This document shows, in pieces, positions 43,430 to 54,559 of a stretch of 64,000 nucleotides of DNA. The notes beneath the pieces were generated by a model, which did not search any database, was not told the origin of the DNA, and saw only the letters and a program-made list of their open reading frames with translations. The stretch's first letter is position 1, and each line of letters starts with the position of its first letter. Origin of the DNA: Auricularia sp. M13. Lineage: Eukaryota > Basidiomycota > Agaricomycetes > Auriculariales > Auriculariaceae. Location: contig CM073197.1 of the NCBI GenBank assembly GCA_037042915.1, forward strand, positions 3,472,001 to 3,536,000, given 5' to 3'. The translations under genes and the position numbers were made by a program.

Positions 43430-45160
43430 ATGAGCGCCAGCACGTCGACTGCTCCTGCTACCCACGCGCCCCTCGTCGCCGTTCCCGCCGTCGCCGCGGA
43501 CACCGTCGAGCATGCTACCACACCGCCGGCCAGCGTCAAGTCGGACGTGCCCATCGCCGATTCCAACGCCTCGTCTGCTCCCCGCCGTGGCGCGCCGATG
43601 CGGCGCACCGCGACGTACCTCGACCTGCGCGCGTGGCCTGGCTATGCCGCCGCGGTCGGGCTCCCAGAACCGCCCAGGATGCCCAAGAGCTTCTACTACT
43701 CGAACCACTTCACCAAGACCAAGTGGGGCAGCATGGACCCCATTCCGATGCCCAAAATGGAGAAGAAGCGCGTCGACAAGAAGGCCAAGGTCATCACCGG
43801 GCCCGTCGACTGGGCGAAATTCAAGACGATGAAGGGCATCAAGAAGCAGCACGCGGTCACCAACGGCAAGGTCGATGAGACGCCGCTCACCAAAGGCGAA
43901 AAGAAGCTGGCCAAACGGTTCAGGGCTCGCTACGACCTGCGCCGCGTCAAGGAGCGCGTCATGAAGCTCAAGGGCGCCGCCAAGTATGCCGCCGCCTACG
44001 CTGCTTCCGTTGCGGCGGCGCGAGCACTCGGTGCCACGCAGGCGCCGCTCACCGCCGCCGCCTCCGTCGCCTCCACAACTCCTCCCGCCGAAGTCGACCT
44101 ACTGATGCCCGGCGCGTTCCCTGAGGAGTCAGACGATGCTCCGACTGAGGCGCAGACCCACCTCGCTACGGACGACGACAGCCCGTCCCTCACCGTCGCC
44201 CTGTTCCGGCTCGCTGTTGAGGTCGTCGCCGTGGTGACGAAGCGCAAGCGCATCGTCGCCGATGACGAGCTCCAGGCGCGCGACGGGAAGCGGCGCCGAG
44301 TCGAGGTGAATGGGCCGTCGCAGTCGCGCGCGGCAAAGCGTCCGATTGCAGGCAAGCCAGCTCGCAACGCATCCGCCGGCGCTACGGCGCCAGACCATTC
44401 AAACCTGACCGCGTCCGCTGCTACTAGCACGGCGCGGAAACCCAAGAAACTTAAGGCGACACTGTCGCAGGTGCGTGCTCCGTATTCCGTTTGTTCCATA
44501 CTCGATGCTGATTCCAAACGACAGTGCCCGCCTCCAGCGCCCCTGGTACCGGTTGCCGGGAACAAGAAGGAATCGAAGGCTGTAGCCATGAAGACTTCGT
44601 TCGACGCCAACAAGGACGGGTCGGCCCTCGCGCACCAGCCTGCTGCCCAGCCGGCTGCATCGTCTTCGTCCGTCCCCGCCGCGGCGACGCGCGCCATCCC
44701 TCTTTCACGGCAATCCACGATGGTCGTCGACAACGCCAGCGCGACGCCGTCCACCCCGTCCGCCGCCGCCGCCGCGCAGCCCAACGGGACGGCCCTGCTC
44801 CGCGAAGCGCCAACCATTATCGACTTTGGCCTACCATCCTCGTCAGCATCAGCCGAGGGCGTGAACGGGCTGTCGCGTCAACCAGCGGTGGTCTTCAACT
44901 TCGGCGCCACTGCGCGCTCGTCGGCGTCGACGTCGACTTCCACGCCTTCCTTCGTGCCGTTTACGACCACTGGCTTCTTGCCCCCGCTCTGGGCTCTGAA
45001 GTCGGGTTCGGGCAGCAGCAGCAGCAACACGACGCTGGCGCCGACCAGCAGCAAGACGAGCCGCGGCTCGCGCGGCGGTGCCCGCGTGCACAAGTTCCAG
45101 GAACACAAGGAGGCGAAGCGCGGGCGCGAGGATAAGGACGACGGAGCAGCCAGCGCGTGA
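43430..45160 (+). CDS. basic, low-complexity nuclear-type protein (about 558 aa)
   Basis: ATG at 43430 is preferred over an in-frame Met-leading extension from 43382 because the TATA-like box lies at 43374. The frame is open to TGA at 45158-45160. A probable 54-nt intron (44471-44524, GTGCGT to ACAG) is a multiple of three, so retention would only add 18 residues. The N-terminal 70 residues are Ala/Ser/Thr-rich. A compact conserved-looking block follows (TYLDLRAWPGYAAAVGLPEP, FYYSNHFTKTKWGSMDP), then a Lys/Arg-rich helical region (LTKGEKKLAKRFRARYDLRR, about 155-190), and a long Ser/Ala/Thr-rich tail ending in an Arg/Lys/Glu cluster. I do not recognise the family. Codon use is strongly GC3 and host-like. 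Confidence 0.7.
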   Translation: MSASTSTAPATHAPLVAVPAVAADTVEHATTPPASVKSDVPIADSNASSAPRRGAPMRRTATYLDLRAWPGYAAAVGLPEPPRMPKSFYYSNHFTKTKWGSMDPIPMPKMEKKRVDKKAKVITGPVDWAKFKTMKGIKKQHAVTNGKVDETPLTKGEKKLAKRFRARYDLRRVKERVMKLKGAAKYAAAYAASVAAARALGATQAPLTAAASVASTTPPAEVDLLMPGAFPEESDDAPTEAQTHLATDDDSPSLTVALFRLAVEVVAVVTKRKRIVADDELQARDGKRRRVEVNGPSQSRAAKRPIAGKPARNASAGATAPDHSNLTASAATSTARKPKKLKATLSQVRAPYSVCSILDADSKRQCPPPAPLVPVAGNKKESKAVAMKTSFDANKDGSALAHQPAAQPAASSSSVPAAATRAIPLSRQSTMVVDNASATPSTPSAAAAAQPNGTALLREAPTIIDFGLPSSSASAEGVNGLSRQPAVVFNFGATARSSASTSTSTPSFVPFTTTGFLPPLWALKSGSGSSSSNTTLAPTSSKTSRGSRGGARVHKFQEHKEAKRGREDKDDGAASA

Positions 45161-46292
45161 GTTGAGTTAAAATACCTATGCAACTCGCCTCACGCGCCAC
45201 GCGTCTGCCGTGCCACCACCATGCCCCCTGCCTTCTTCCTCCCCTATCGTCACTCAATCTCGCATGCTATCCTCTATCTCGCTTTCCGTCATGGTCGCTT
45301 ATATTCTCGTGCTTCCCCGTCGTTGCTTACATCCCCGTGCCTCCACATCGTCGCTTACATTCCCGTGCCTCCACGTCGTCCATATTCATTCCCCTGCTCT
45401 CCCATCGCCGTACATTCCCCTTGCTTGCATCGTTCTCCGATCCCCGTTGTCGTCCCCGCGTTGTGTCTGGTAGGTAGCTCTCCCGTATGCTCTCCCTCCG
45501 TATCCATAGGATAGAACCGGTTTGACATTAGATCCATCGTCGCTTTCGTCTCGTCTCATTTTTGCGCTTGCTTTGCATGTATATCGTTATTCTGACGCTC
45601 GTCATTTTGGAATTGCATCGTACATCCCGCCGAACGTGCTCATTGATCTATTGGACGTCTGTGCCAAGGAGGAGGGATGAGTTTCGGAGCGTTTGCCTTC
45701 GTTTATGAGGATGAATGGGCGAGCCTACCGACTCCGAGCGTAAAGCCACTACTCAATACTGTTACGCCAGAAAGCAGAAAGAAAGGTTGCAGTCTTGGCG
45801 CAGCCCGTGGAAAGCAGGCGTCTTAGATTTTCAAGCACAATCAGATGACGGCGGCGTAAGTGCAAGTGTGAATAACGCCCGTGCATGCCAACATCCCTCG
45901 CCGAGTCGGAGCACATCTGTATGTACGGGACTCCAGAAATCGCAAGACCCAGGTCGTTCAACTCAGGCCCACCAAAAACAACGCATAGAAGAAAAAGTGT
46001 ATGGCAGAGGAACTTGGAAGAGCAGCGTGGTGCTTGCGAAAAGCAGGATCGCCCCGCGGAGGCTTCGGCCAGATTATAAGACTGGAGTGTAGCTGCACAT
46101 GCCAGGAGCCTGGGCGAGAGCGACAGAGAAAGCGGGCAGCCCCGACCAAGAACTCGCCGAGCACCTCGACCAGATTCGCAATCTCCTTGCTGGCAGACTA
46201 CGACCAGTCAGTTTGTATAGGTTTGAAGAATAAATCAGGTGCTTGTATGTATTAGATCGCCGAGGGAGGGTACAAGAAAAAACGGGCTGCGG
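45161..46292. other. intergenic with ~29-bp tandem repeats at 45290-45410
   Basis: In the 3' flank of the preceding gene, CGTCGCTTACATYCCCGTGC-type units recur four to five times. The rest up to the stop of the next gene shows no supported gene; AATAAA at about 46231 faces the plus strand. Confidence 0.55.
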
Positions 46293-47021
46293 CTACTCGT
46301 CCGAGACCCAGCGGTCGGCGAGCTCGCCGGCGTAGGGCACCTGGAAGCGCGCGAGGTCGCCGATTGCGGCGTCTTGGTATGCGCGGAAGCTGGGCAGGCG
46401 GGCGTCAGCAAGAGGTCGCAGTCGGGAATGGGTGATGCGCACGCGAGGTAGAGCGAGACAACGACGAGCAGGAGGGTGGTGAGGACCGTCAGGAAGGTCC
46501 AGAAGTGCAGCAGGTGCTCGAGTAGTAGTAGGAGCAGCAGCGGCGAGGAGACCAGGGCTGACTGGTATGCTGCGCGGTTGTCAGTGGTGACGACGGCGAC
46601 GACGGGCAGGACGGACCGTGGAAGCGGACATAGTCGTTGTGCGTCTCCAGTATCAGCAGGGCCAGTGCTGCACATCGTCAGCGTCGGCGTCGGCGAGCAC
46701 GACTTGAGGCGCACCAGAGAACGGGCCGGCCAAGTAGGCAACGGCGGCGAGGACGTCGACGCGCCATCCAAAGCGCGTCTCCCACATATTATTCGGGTTC
46801 GCGCTCTCGTCTGCCAGTGCGCCGGAGCTGGAGCCGGCGGCGGTGGCAAAGGTGGGGATGCCGCCCGCCTGGTAGGACATGCTGCCCGTCGGCGCCGCGG
46901 CGGGCGTGCTGGGGAACCAGGGGCGCTGGCGCTGGGCGAGGGCCGCGGGGTCGTCCGGCGGAGGCGTGTATGCGGCGAAGGACGCAAAGTGCTGGGACGC
47001 GCTGCCCGCCGTGCTCGTCAT
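46293..47021 (-). CDS. DUF4870/Tic20-like membrane protein (193 aa)
   Basis: Four exons: 46715-47021, 46617-46667, 46443-46569 and 46293-46389, in phase with 46-53 nt introns. A polar N-terminal half (residues 1-75; Pro/Ala/Ser) is followed by [20 protein letters not shown], then [21 protein letters not shown] and two further hydrophobic helices ([31 protein letters not shown]), ending [20 protein letters not shown] and a short tail. The pattern of three to four helices with N-D-x-V-R-F-H-A-Y-Q between the first two is that of the DUF4870/Tic20-like family. The fungal members have no settled role. ATG 47021 is chosen because an upstream in-frame Met (47123) would overlap the ARP1 coding start. 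Confidence 0.75.
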
Positions 47022-47070
47022 GGACAATGAGGACGGCTCCGGCCGCTGCCGACGCCCGCACTCCGAGTCG
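47022..47070. promoter_or_regulatory. 49-bp bidirectional start-codon spacer
   Basis: The start codons of the DUF4870 gene and ARP1 are separated by 49 bp, with no TATA box. Transcription start sites of at least one gene must lie inside or beyond the other gene's coding region. Confidence 0.6.
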
Positions 47071-49033
47071 ATGTCTGCGGAATACGACGATGTCCTGACG
47101 AACCAGCCCGTCGTCATCGACAATGTGCGCGGCGTTCTTCCCCGTCGTTTGTCGCCGGCGCTTACGCGTGCTGACGCTGGGGGCGCAGGGCTCGGGCACG
47201 ATCAAGGCCGGCTTTGCGGGCCAGGACCATCCCAAATGCTTCTTCCCGTCGTTGTACGCGCGCGTTACCACTGCTTCGCGCTTTGCTCACTGCTTCTGAC
47301 AGCGTCGGGCGGCCAAAGCACACGCGCGTGCTCGCCGGCGCGCTCGAGGGCGACGTCTTCATCGGCCGGCGCGCGCAAGAGTTCCGCGGCCTGCTCAAGA
47401 TTCGCTACCCCATGGAGCACGGCATCGTCGTCGACTGGGACGACATGGAGCGCGTCTGGTCCTGGGTCTACTCCGAGGAGCTCGGCACCTTGTCGGAGGA
47501 GGCGCGTCCAGTCCATTCAACCTCGCCGTCGCTCACAACCACCGCAGCACCCAGTCCTGCTCACCGAGGCCCCGCTCAACCCGCGCAAGAACCGCGAGCT
47601 CACCGCCCAGATCTTCTTCGACACCTTCAACGTCCCCGCCATGTACATGAGCGTCCAGGCCGTCCTCGCGCTCTACTCGTCCGGCCGCACCACCGGCATC
47701 GTCCTCGACTCGGGCGACGGCGTCACGCATGCCGTGCCCGTCTTTGAGGGCTTCAGTATGCCGCATGCTATACGGCGGGTGGATGTTGCTGGGCGGTGAG
47801 TTGTCCGTATGTTGCGAATGGGCGACTGACATTGCTTGCAGAGACGTCACGGACTACCTCCAACTGCTGCTCCGCAAGGCCGGCCACCACCTGCACACGA
47901 CCGCCGAGCGCGAGGTCGTGCGCACGATCAAGGAGAAGACGTGCTACGTCGCGCTCGCGCCGCAGAAGGAGGAGAAGGAGACCCAGGGTGCGCGCTGCCG
48001 TTTCGTTCTTCCTTCCCTCCATCCTCCCTTTCTTTCTTCCCGTCTCTCGCCCCTCGACTGACTTTCTGCCCGCGGACCTCGGCTGACGCCTCGCACAGGC
48101 CGCTCAGAATCCTTCACGCTCCCCGACGGGCGCGCGGTGCAACTCGGCGCGGAGCGCTTCCGCGCGCCCGAGATCCTGTTCAACCCCGAGCTCATCGGCG
48201 AGGAGTACGCGGGCGTGCACCAGGTCGTCGTCGACTCCATCAACCGCGTCGACCTCGATTTGCGCAAGGCGCTGTTTAGTAATGTCATCCTGAGCGGGGG
48301 GAGTACGCTGTATCAGGGTGAGTGCTTGGCTCTGGCTCGACGATAGCGCACTCGACGCGCAGCGGACGAGAGCGTGGAGCCTGCGCGCTGGACGCGAGCG
48401 GCGGGTTGGTTGCACTCTTCTGCTCGGCGGAAGGGAGCGCGGATTCTTCTGCGTAGCAGTGGAGTGTACGGACTGCTCGGCCGCTGTGGCAGGCAATGCG
48501 GACTGCTGCGCTACGGCGTCCTTCTCCGCTGCGCATTGGTAGTGGATTATTGACGGTGCTGACGCGCCACCCCTTTTCTGCGCAGGTTATGGCGCGCGGC
48601 TGCTGAACGAGGTCAAGAAGCTCGCGCTGAAAGACGTCAAGATCAAGATATACGCGCCGCCCGAGCGCAAGTACTCGACCTGGATCGGCGGCTCGATTCT
48701 GGCGGGCTTGAATACGTTCAAAAAGGCGCGTGCGATGTTCACTTTTAGCCTTTGTCTTTTGTTGTCGCGCGCTCGTTTGCTCCGCGTCGCGTCGTCCGAA
48801 GTAACGCAGCATCTTCGGTCGCGCCGCTGCACTTGCACTTCCGCTCGGGCTCGCTCGCCCACATTCCTCTTTCCGCTTCCACATCATCCCCGTGCCCTCG
48901 TCTTGCGCCTTTTCGCGTCTCTCATTCCACATCCAATTGTTCTCGCCCGTGCTGACTCTCGCCGCAGATGTGCGTGACGGCGGAGGAGTACCAGGAGGAC
49001 CCGGACATCATCCACAAGAAGATCGGACTCTAG
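47071..49033 (+). CDS. ARP1: actin-related protein 1 (centractin), dynactin filament subunit (377 aa)
   Basis: Eight exons: 47071-47124, 47189-47250, 47303-47501, 47548-47795, 47842-47987, 48099-48317, 48586-48725 and 48968-49033. The product has actin-fold landmarks and ARP1-specific ones: [11 protein letters not shown] (phosphate 1), [63 protein letters not shown] (phosphate 2), [32 protein letters not shown] and [17 protein letters not shown], ending [15 protein letters not shown]. The length of 377 equals the family norm. ARP1 forms the short filament of dynactin, which links dynein to cargo and supports nuclear migration in hyphae. Introns 3 (47502-47547) and 7 (48726-48967) need GC donors, both GCGCGT, to keep the frame; the other five are GT-AG. 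Confidence 0.95.
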
Positions 49034-49591
49034 CCTCTCCCCCGTCTCTCCCTCCCTCACTCCCGCACTGTAGACATCGCCAGTTCATGCTCTCATCGCA
49101 CTGTAGATCACGGCTCCCGGCTCGCAGTACAGTACATATGTCGCTTTCGATGCCCCGTTTTCGCTCGTTCGTTTCGCTCGCGCTTGCTTACTCTTTCCTT
49201 TTTCTCTTTCTTTTTTCGTTTGTGGGGTTACGTATACAAAGTATGCTCTATCATATCATGATAACGAAGATACCTTACTAGGCCTTACTGCGTTGTTGAC
49301 GAGGCTGTTGTCCAGAACTTTCAGGAGAAGCTTCGGAAGTTGGAAAAAGAACAACGCTCGTTTTTGCTCGACCTTCCACAGTTTCCGACAGCTCAACGCA
49401 GCATACACTCACACTTTCTCTAGAGAATCACGCCGTCGTCGTGGGGCTGGCGGTTCTGTTCTGTTAGCCAATGACGCGGTGCGGAAATCGCCGTGACGTC
49501 AGTCATGCGCGGGTGGCTACAAAAGGAGAAAGGAGCCTCCCTTTTTGCGCGAAACGACTTTTGCCTTTCCCCCTCCCCCTTGTCACTCAGG
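49034..49591. other. intergenic between ARP1 and the caleosin gene
   Basis: ARP1 3' flank, then the caleosin promoter. The pyrimidine-rich stretch TTTGCCTTTCCCCCTCCCCC at 49560-49579 is a probable initiator tract just before the ATG. Confidence 0.45.
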
Positions 49592-50875
49592 ATGTCGACC
49601 GACATGAACCACCACCATTTCCAGGCGCCGCTGCCGCCGGTGTCGTATGCCAAGATCGTCAAGGTGCGCATACATTCACGTCTCAGTGTCGAGGGGGGTC
49701 AATGCTGACACGGCCTGGGTGCAGGAGGGCGACGGGTACGAGAATCACGACTACCAGCCGTCGGACGCGCCGGGCGCGCACGCGCACGACCCCGCGCACC
49801 GGCCCACGACGTTCGCGGGCGCCGTGAAGCTCGGCGAGGGCGGGCACCTGCACGACGTGCCGGGCATCATCCCGCACACCGCGCCCTCCGCGCTCGTGCA
49901 CCGCAACAAGCAGCACGAGCCGACGCCGCCGACGCGCAAGGACGCGGTGTCGCTGGACATGGCGTCCGGCTCGCCCGTGACGCTCGACCGCCGCGCGGGG
50001 CAGAGCGGCGAGCACAGCGGCTTCCCGCACCCCAGCATCCCGCGCGCGCGCGTCGCCGCGGACCCCAAGGCGGGGTCCAAGGCGGATGCGCAGGCGAAGG
50101 AGCGCTGGGAGGCTGCGGTGAGCGACGCGCATGCGCGCCGCGCGTGGGAGCGGCGCTCGGTGCTCGAGAAGCACTGCGCGTTCTTCGACCGCGACCATGA
50201 CGGCGTGATCTGGCCGCACGATACCTTCATTGGGTTCTGGCGCCTGGGCTTTGGGTTGATCCTCAGCTTCGTATCGATGGTCGTTATCCATAGCGGCTTT
50301 TCGTGGCTCTCGGGCGACAGCTTCTTGCCCGACCCGTTCTTCAGGTTCTACATCCATAATGCGTATAAGTGCAAGCATGGGAGCGACTCGCAGACGTATG
50401 ATACCGAGGGACGGTTCACGCCGCAGAAGGTGTGTCTTGTCCCGCCTCAGGCACGCTGATCCCGCGGGAAGCTGACCGTATGCGCTCGTTGTAGTTCGAC
50501 GACATCTTTGCCAAGTACAGCTCGGACCCGGCGCACGAGTATCTCACCATCCCCGACACTGTGCGCATGCTCAAGGGCAACCGCATCATCGTCGACCCCT
50601 TTGGCTGGTTCGCCGCGGTGTTTGAGTGGGGCAGCTTGTGGTACCTGCTCTGGTGCGTTCACTCTCGTTCTCTCCGCGTAGTAAACTTGTGAGACTCAGG
50701 TGATCTCGCTCATATTAGGCCGAGGGACCGCCGCATGAAGCGCGAGGACGTTCGTGCCGCGTACTCGGGCGACTTGTTCTACCGCATTGCGCACGAGCGC
50801 CAGCAGCGCGGCGGCAAGCGTCGCCATCATCAAGGGCATGCCGAGGCCAACGCTGTGAATGGTACTGCGCATTGA
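49592..50875 (+). CDS. caleosin (lipid-droplet EF-hand protein, probable peroxygenase), 363 aa
   Basis: Four exons: 49592-49663, 49725-50429, 50495-50652 and 50719-50875, in phase. A His/Pro-rich N-terminal half is followed by the caleosin domain: LEKHCAFFDRDHDGVIWPHD with one EF-hand (D-x-D-x-D-G), a hydrophobic segment (GFGLILSFVSMVVIHSGFSW), FRFYIHNAYKCKHGSDSQTYD, and F-x-P-x-KFDDIFAKY. Plant and fungal caleosins insert a proline-knot hairpin in the lipid-droplet monolayer and use two His-bound heme for peroxygenase activity; His in the EF-hand helix (EKHC) and in SMVVIHSG are candidates. The long N-terminal extension (about 170 residues before the EF-hand) resembles longer fungal forms. 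Transcribed away from ARP1's end in the same direction. Confidence 0.9.
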
Positions 50876-51037
50876 ACGCTTTTGCTATCCTTAGAGTAAA
50901 CCCCTGCTATTCTTCCCCTCGACCCCCTCGCGCTCTCTCTTTTCTTGTGGCAATTCTCGACTGGCCATCTGTAGTTCTAGTCAACGCAATGAAATGCAAT
51001 GCATGAATCCCACCCGGAGAGGTGGTACTGTACTACT
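50876..51037. other. caleosin 3' flank
   Basis: Short 3' region; nothing else seen. Confidence 0.4.
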
Positions 51038-51290
51038 TTAGCTCGATCCGGTGGACGCTAGTGAATCGGTATAAGTAGCTGCGACTGCGGGCGCGGAGCT
51101 AGGATATCTCTTCCTCTTACCATGACCACCTGCGCCTCCTCCCATCGCCAAGCTCGTCATACCGGCCGTCGTCGCTGACGGTGTAGTAGCAGCGATGCCT
51201 GCTGCGGCTCGCCGGCGCCGTCTACGGCTCGCGTCAGTCCTCGGTGATGAGGCCGTGAACGTGCGCGCGAGAGGTAGCTGAAGGCAGTAG
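51038..51290 (-). other. possible C-terminal exon fused to the minisatellite frame
   Basis: About 80 codons after the repeat end in TDSLASTGSS and include an Arg-rich stretch and GGGAGGHGKRKRYPSSAP. It might be the end of a gene whose upstream part has been overwritten by repeat expansion. No family is recognised and the link to the repeat frame is probably accidental. Confidence 0.2.
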
Positions 51291-51296
51291 TAGTAG

Positions 51297-51745
51297 TAGA
51301 AAGTCCTCATTGAGGCAAAGCAAGTCCTCTGGTTGAGGCAAAGCAAGTCCTCCGCGCGAGGCGAAGCAAGTCCTCGCATTGAGGCAACGTAAGTCCTCTG
51401 TCTGGAGGCAAAGCAAGTCCTCTGTCTGGAGGCAAAGCAAGTCCTCACCGAGGCAAAGCAAGTCCTCGCATTGAGGCAACGCAAGTCCTCATCGAGGCAA
51501 GTCCTCTGAATCGAGGCAAAGCAAGTCCTCTTACGAGGCAAAGCAAGTCCTCTGAAATGAGGCAAAGGAAGTCCTTCGTGCGAGGCAAAGCAAGTCCTCA
51601 TCGAGGCAAGTCCTCTGAATCGAGGCAAAGCAAGTCCTCTTACGAGGCAAAGCAAGTCCTCTGAAATGAGGCAAAGGAAGTCCTTCGTGCGAGGCAAAGC
51701 AAGTCCTCAGACTGAGGCAAAGCAAGTCCTCGCGTGAGGCACACA
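51297..51745. repeat. minisatellite, 18-26 bp units, with a duplicated 109-bp block
   Basis: The unit is GAGGCAAAGCAAGTCCTC plus 0-8 variable bases (TGAATC, TTAC, TGTCTG, GCATT). A five-unit block starting at 51483 is repeated at 51592, exactly 109 bp later. Unit ends GAGG and CCTC can pair, so each unit can form a short hairpin. Confidence 0.9.
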
Positions 51746-51899
51746 AGTCGTCACTACGAGGCGCAAGTGGCTAAACAGCCGTTCCCGGCTGCGTATACGC
51801 GCATTAGAGCTTTTCGACGTCGATTTCGAAAGTCTTGCGTACCGGGTCTGCACGCGATATTGCAGAGTCAATCACAGTTACAAAATAGCAGTGCAACCG

Positions 51900-52815
51900 A
51901 AGTCTCCAGAGACATAGGACGTCACGAGAGCGAGAACAGTTCAAACCGGGCGCAGGCCTCTCTCTGAGGCCTGTGTTTGGAACATCGGACCGCTCGCGGG
52001 TGCTACCCTCCCGCTGGTGAAAGAATATGTGAAGTTGCACTGTGTTTTATATCGACTCGGAGATGCATGACCATGCACGGCTCACTGCTGCTTACACGCA
52101 CTGAGGTTCACCGTTCGCAACACGTCGCCGCCATCTCGAACATCGATGCAAGTCCGAATGTTGATGCAGCTTGAAGGCGAAGAAGCCAAAGTCTCCGCTG
52201 TCGGCGCGACCGCCGTTCGGGTGAACTTGGGCAGAGCTAAATTTCGGAGGACTCTCCGACGTCAACGCCTCGACAATCGTGCACACTGTGGATGAACTCA
52301 ACCAGTCTACAACAACGCAATTGAAGGCCCCGGAGGCATAGGATGTCACGAGAGCGAGAACAGTTCAATCCTGGCCTGCACACCCGTGTGGGTTGGGAAC
52401 TTCGGACCGCTGTTGGGTGTTACCCTCCCTCTGGTGAAGGACTTCGTCAAGTCTCACTGTTTTCGTACTAGGATGAAGCATGCACGGCTCACTGGAGCTT
52501 GCGCACACGGAGGCTCGGCGTTTAGCATCGGCTGCTCGATATCGATGCAATCATTGCAATGGCGCAAAAGCTGAGGGCAGTTGAGCATTCTCGTGCTCAC
52601 GTCGAGCGAACTACCAAAGGCTGCAACATCGAGCGACAGTTTTGCGCACTGTGAACGCACTTTAAATGGCAGACCAGCCGAACACGAGTGCGGTCTCAAT
52701 CCCCAGAGACGCAGGATGTCACGGGAGCGAGAACATTTCAATCCTGGCTCAGGTCTTGGTACCTGGGTCGGGCACTTCGGACCGCTCTTGGGTGCTTTCC
52801 CTGAGTCCTTCTAGT
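51900..52815. repeat. three divergent tandem copies of a ~400-bp unit
   Basis: Shared landmarks AGGAYGTCACGAGAGCGAGA, GTTCAATCCTGG, and CTTCGGACCGCT followed by GGGTG-TACCCTCCCTCTGG recur near 51910, 52335 and 52715. The copies have diverged and show no shared open frame. Confidence 0.7.
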
Positions 52816-54559
52816 GAATGACTTCGCGCTGTGCTTTGCACAATGTGATATATGTTGCTCGGGAGCTTGCGGTGAGCGCAAAAACCAGCTGGCATTTCGC
52901 AAGACGGTGCCGCAGCAGAGAAGAAGTCAGGATGTCCTTTCGCGTGCGCGTTGTTTCAAAGGAACAATGCTGGAACGATTTGCCGTGGTCATGACTTCAG
53001 CTGATGATCTTCACTCTGAATGGCTTTGGGACGCCGGGGTAGCCAAGGGCTCGCTTGCAGCCCGAGAGTGAAGCACACGTGGACTGGAGTTGCTCAATGA
53101 TCTGCGCAGATATCAGCGCCAGAAGACGCTTTCTGAGTGTCAGGAGCGTGCGACTCGACTGAACACGGAGAACTTCAGCGGAATTCCCAGCCCATCCACG
53201 CTCAATATATGCACGGGAACGGAGCCTGATACGGCGCATGCGGGCGTGAGAGCGAGGCACATGCAGGCACGCGTAAATCGCGCTTCTTCGGACCTGCATC
53301 TCCGCAACTGAGGTGAGACGGGGACTGGTAGCCAGGCGCATTAGAAGCCGCCGCGTTGTTTCCTCGCGTGCCTGGGCTCGGCCTGGCTAAATTAATCAGT
53401 GATTTATGACCTGCCATTGTGACCTGAGCACGAAGGGAATATCTTGCGCCGTCTGCACGCGAGCCGCGCAAGGTCCGGCGGTGTCAACCTGTCAGTGTCA
53501 AGCATGCACAAACAAACCACCCGAATGCGGAGGCATATCTCGCTGGTGTTTGCGCATCGATCAGCAGCGCCAGGCGTGCAATGCAAGCTTGTCTTGCAGC
53601 CCGGGGCGATAACGGGAGGGCACTTGCCGCGGAACGCGCGTTGCGCTCGACGCAATGCAAACGGTGTCTGGGGGCCCACACTGCGATCACTGATCAGAAC
53701 TTGCGCGATCTGAACTTGCCCGCTTCTGGATGTGAAGCCCAGTTCGGCGCTTGCGTGATCACATGGGCCCCTCATTGGATCGCGCCTCTCGCAAGGCAAA
53801 TTCCGCGAATTTCGTCCGCGCGCGAAGGTGGGACGTAGGAACCACCGACCTCTTACGAAAGCGCTCTGATGGACGTGCCAGATGCGGTTTGGTCGCGAAC
53901 TTGACTCGGGGGCTGCTGAGAAATGAAATTGACTCCCTGAGATCCTGAGATTAGAGATCAGGAATCTAGGGGTATCGTACATGTGCAATTGATCCCGCGA
54001 CTCCCTTTGTGCTCAATCGGGCTGATCAGCTGATTAGCGGACCACAGTTGCATGAAGTGCGAAACGCTTGCGTCGCCGGGGGGGCACAACGATGTCACAG
54101 CGAACAACGAGCGGTCGGTTCCAGAGAAGCCAGGAGCTGGCGCGGACGAAATCATGACGGCACGTGCAGTCGTGCATGCAAATCACCGTCAGGTTGGGAT
54201 TTCCGGAAGAACAGACCTGCTCCAGTGTTCCAGTTCCGGATTGACGTCGCTTAGGATAGCGGTCCCAGGAGTCCTGGAGGTTGGGTCCTGCTGATCGTCA
54301 CCGTAGCAATGGTGCAACTTGAACTCGTACCCCATCCCCGCTCATCGACGTCGACCTCACCGCGCACCGTTGTCAGGTACCCGTGGATGAGGGAGGACGC
54401 GCAATGCACAGGCCGCAAGAACCACCTCGCACACGTTGCACAAAGGGCGCGAGTTCTTTACTCCCGATTGTGACCTGTGAGTGGCACTTCGCGCAATCCC
54501 GCGGCGGGTGCTGTTGTGCCCTAGCCTGGCTACCGGAGAAGCGTGACACATGAGCGATA
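52816..54559. other. gene-poor region
   Basis: Only short open frames. No conserved protein, RNA gene or clear repeat is recognised. Confidence 0.4.

Noticed and set aside
47021-47123. Longer N-terminus for the DUF4870 gene from Met at 47123
   Set aside because: It would overlap the ARP1 coding start on the opposite strand and adds only low-complexity residues.
51038-51697. Long minus-strand frame across the minisatellite with CFAS/LCL repeats
   Set aside because: Unit lengths are not multiples of three and the repeated peptide shifts frame; coding is most likely accidental.
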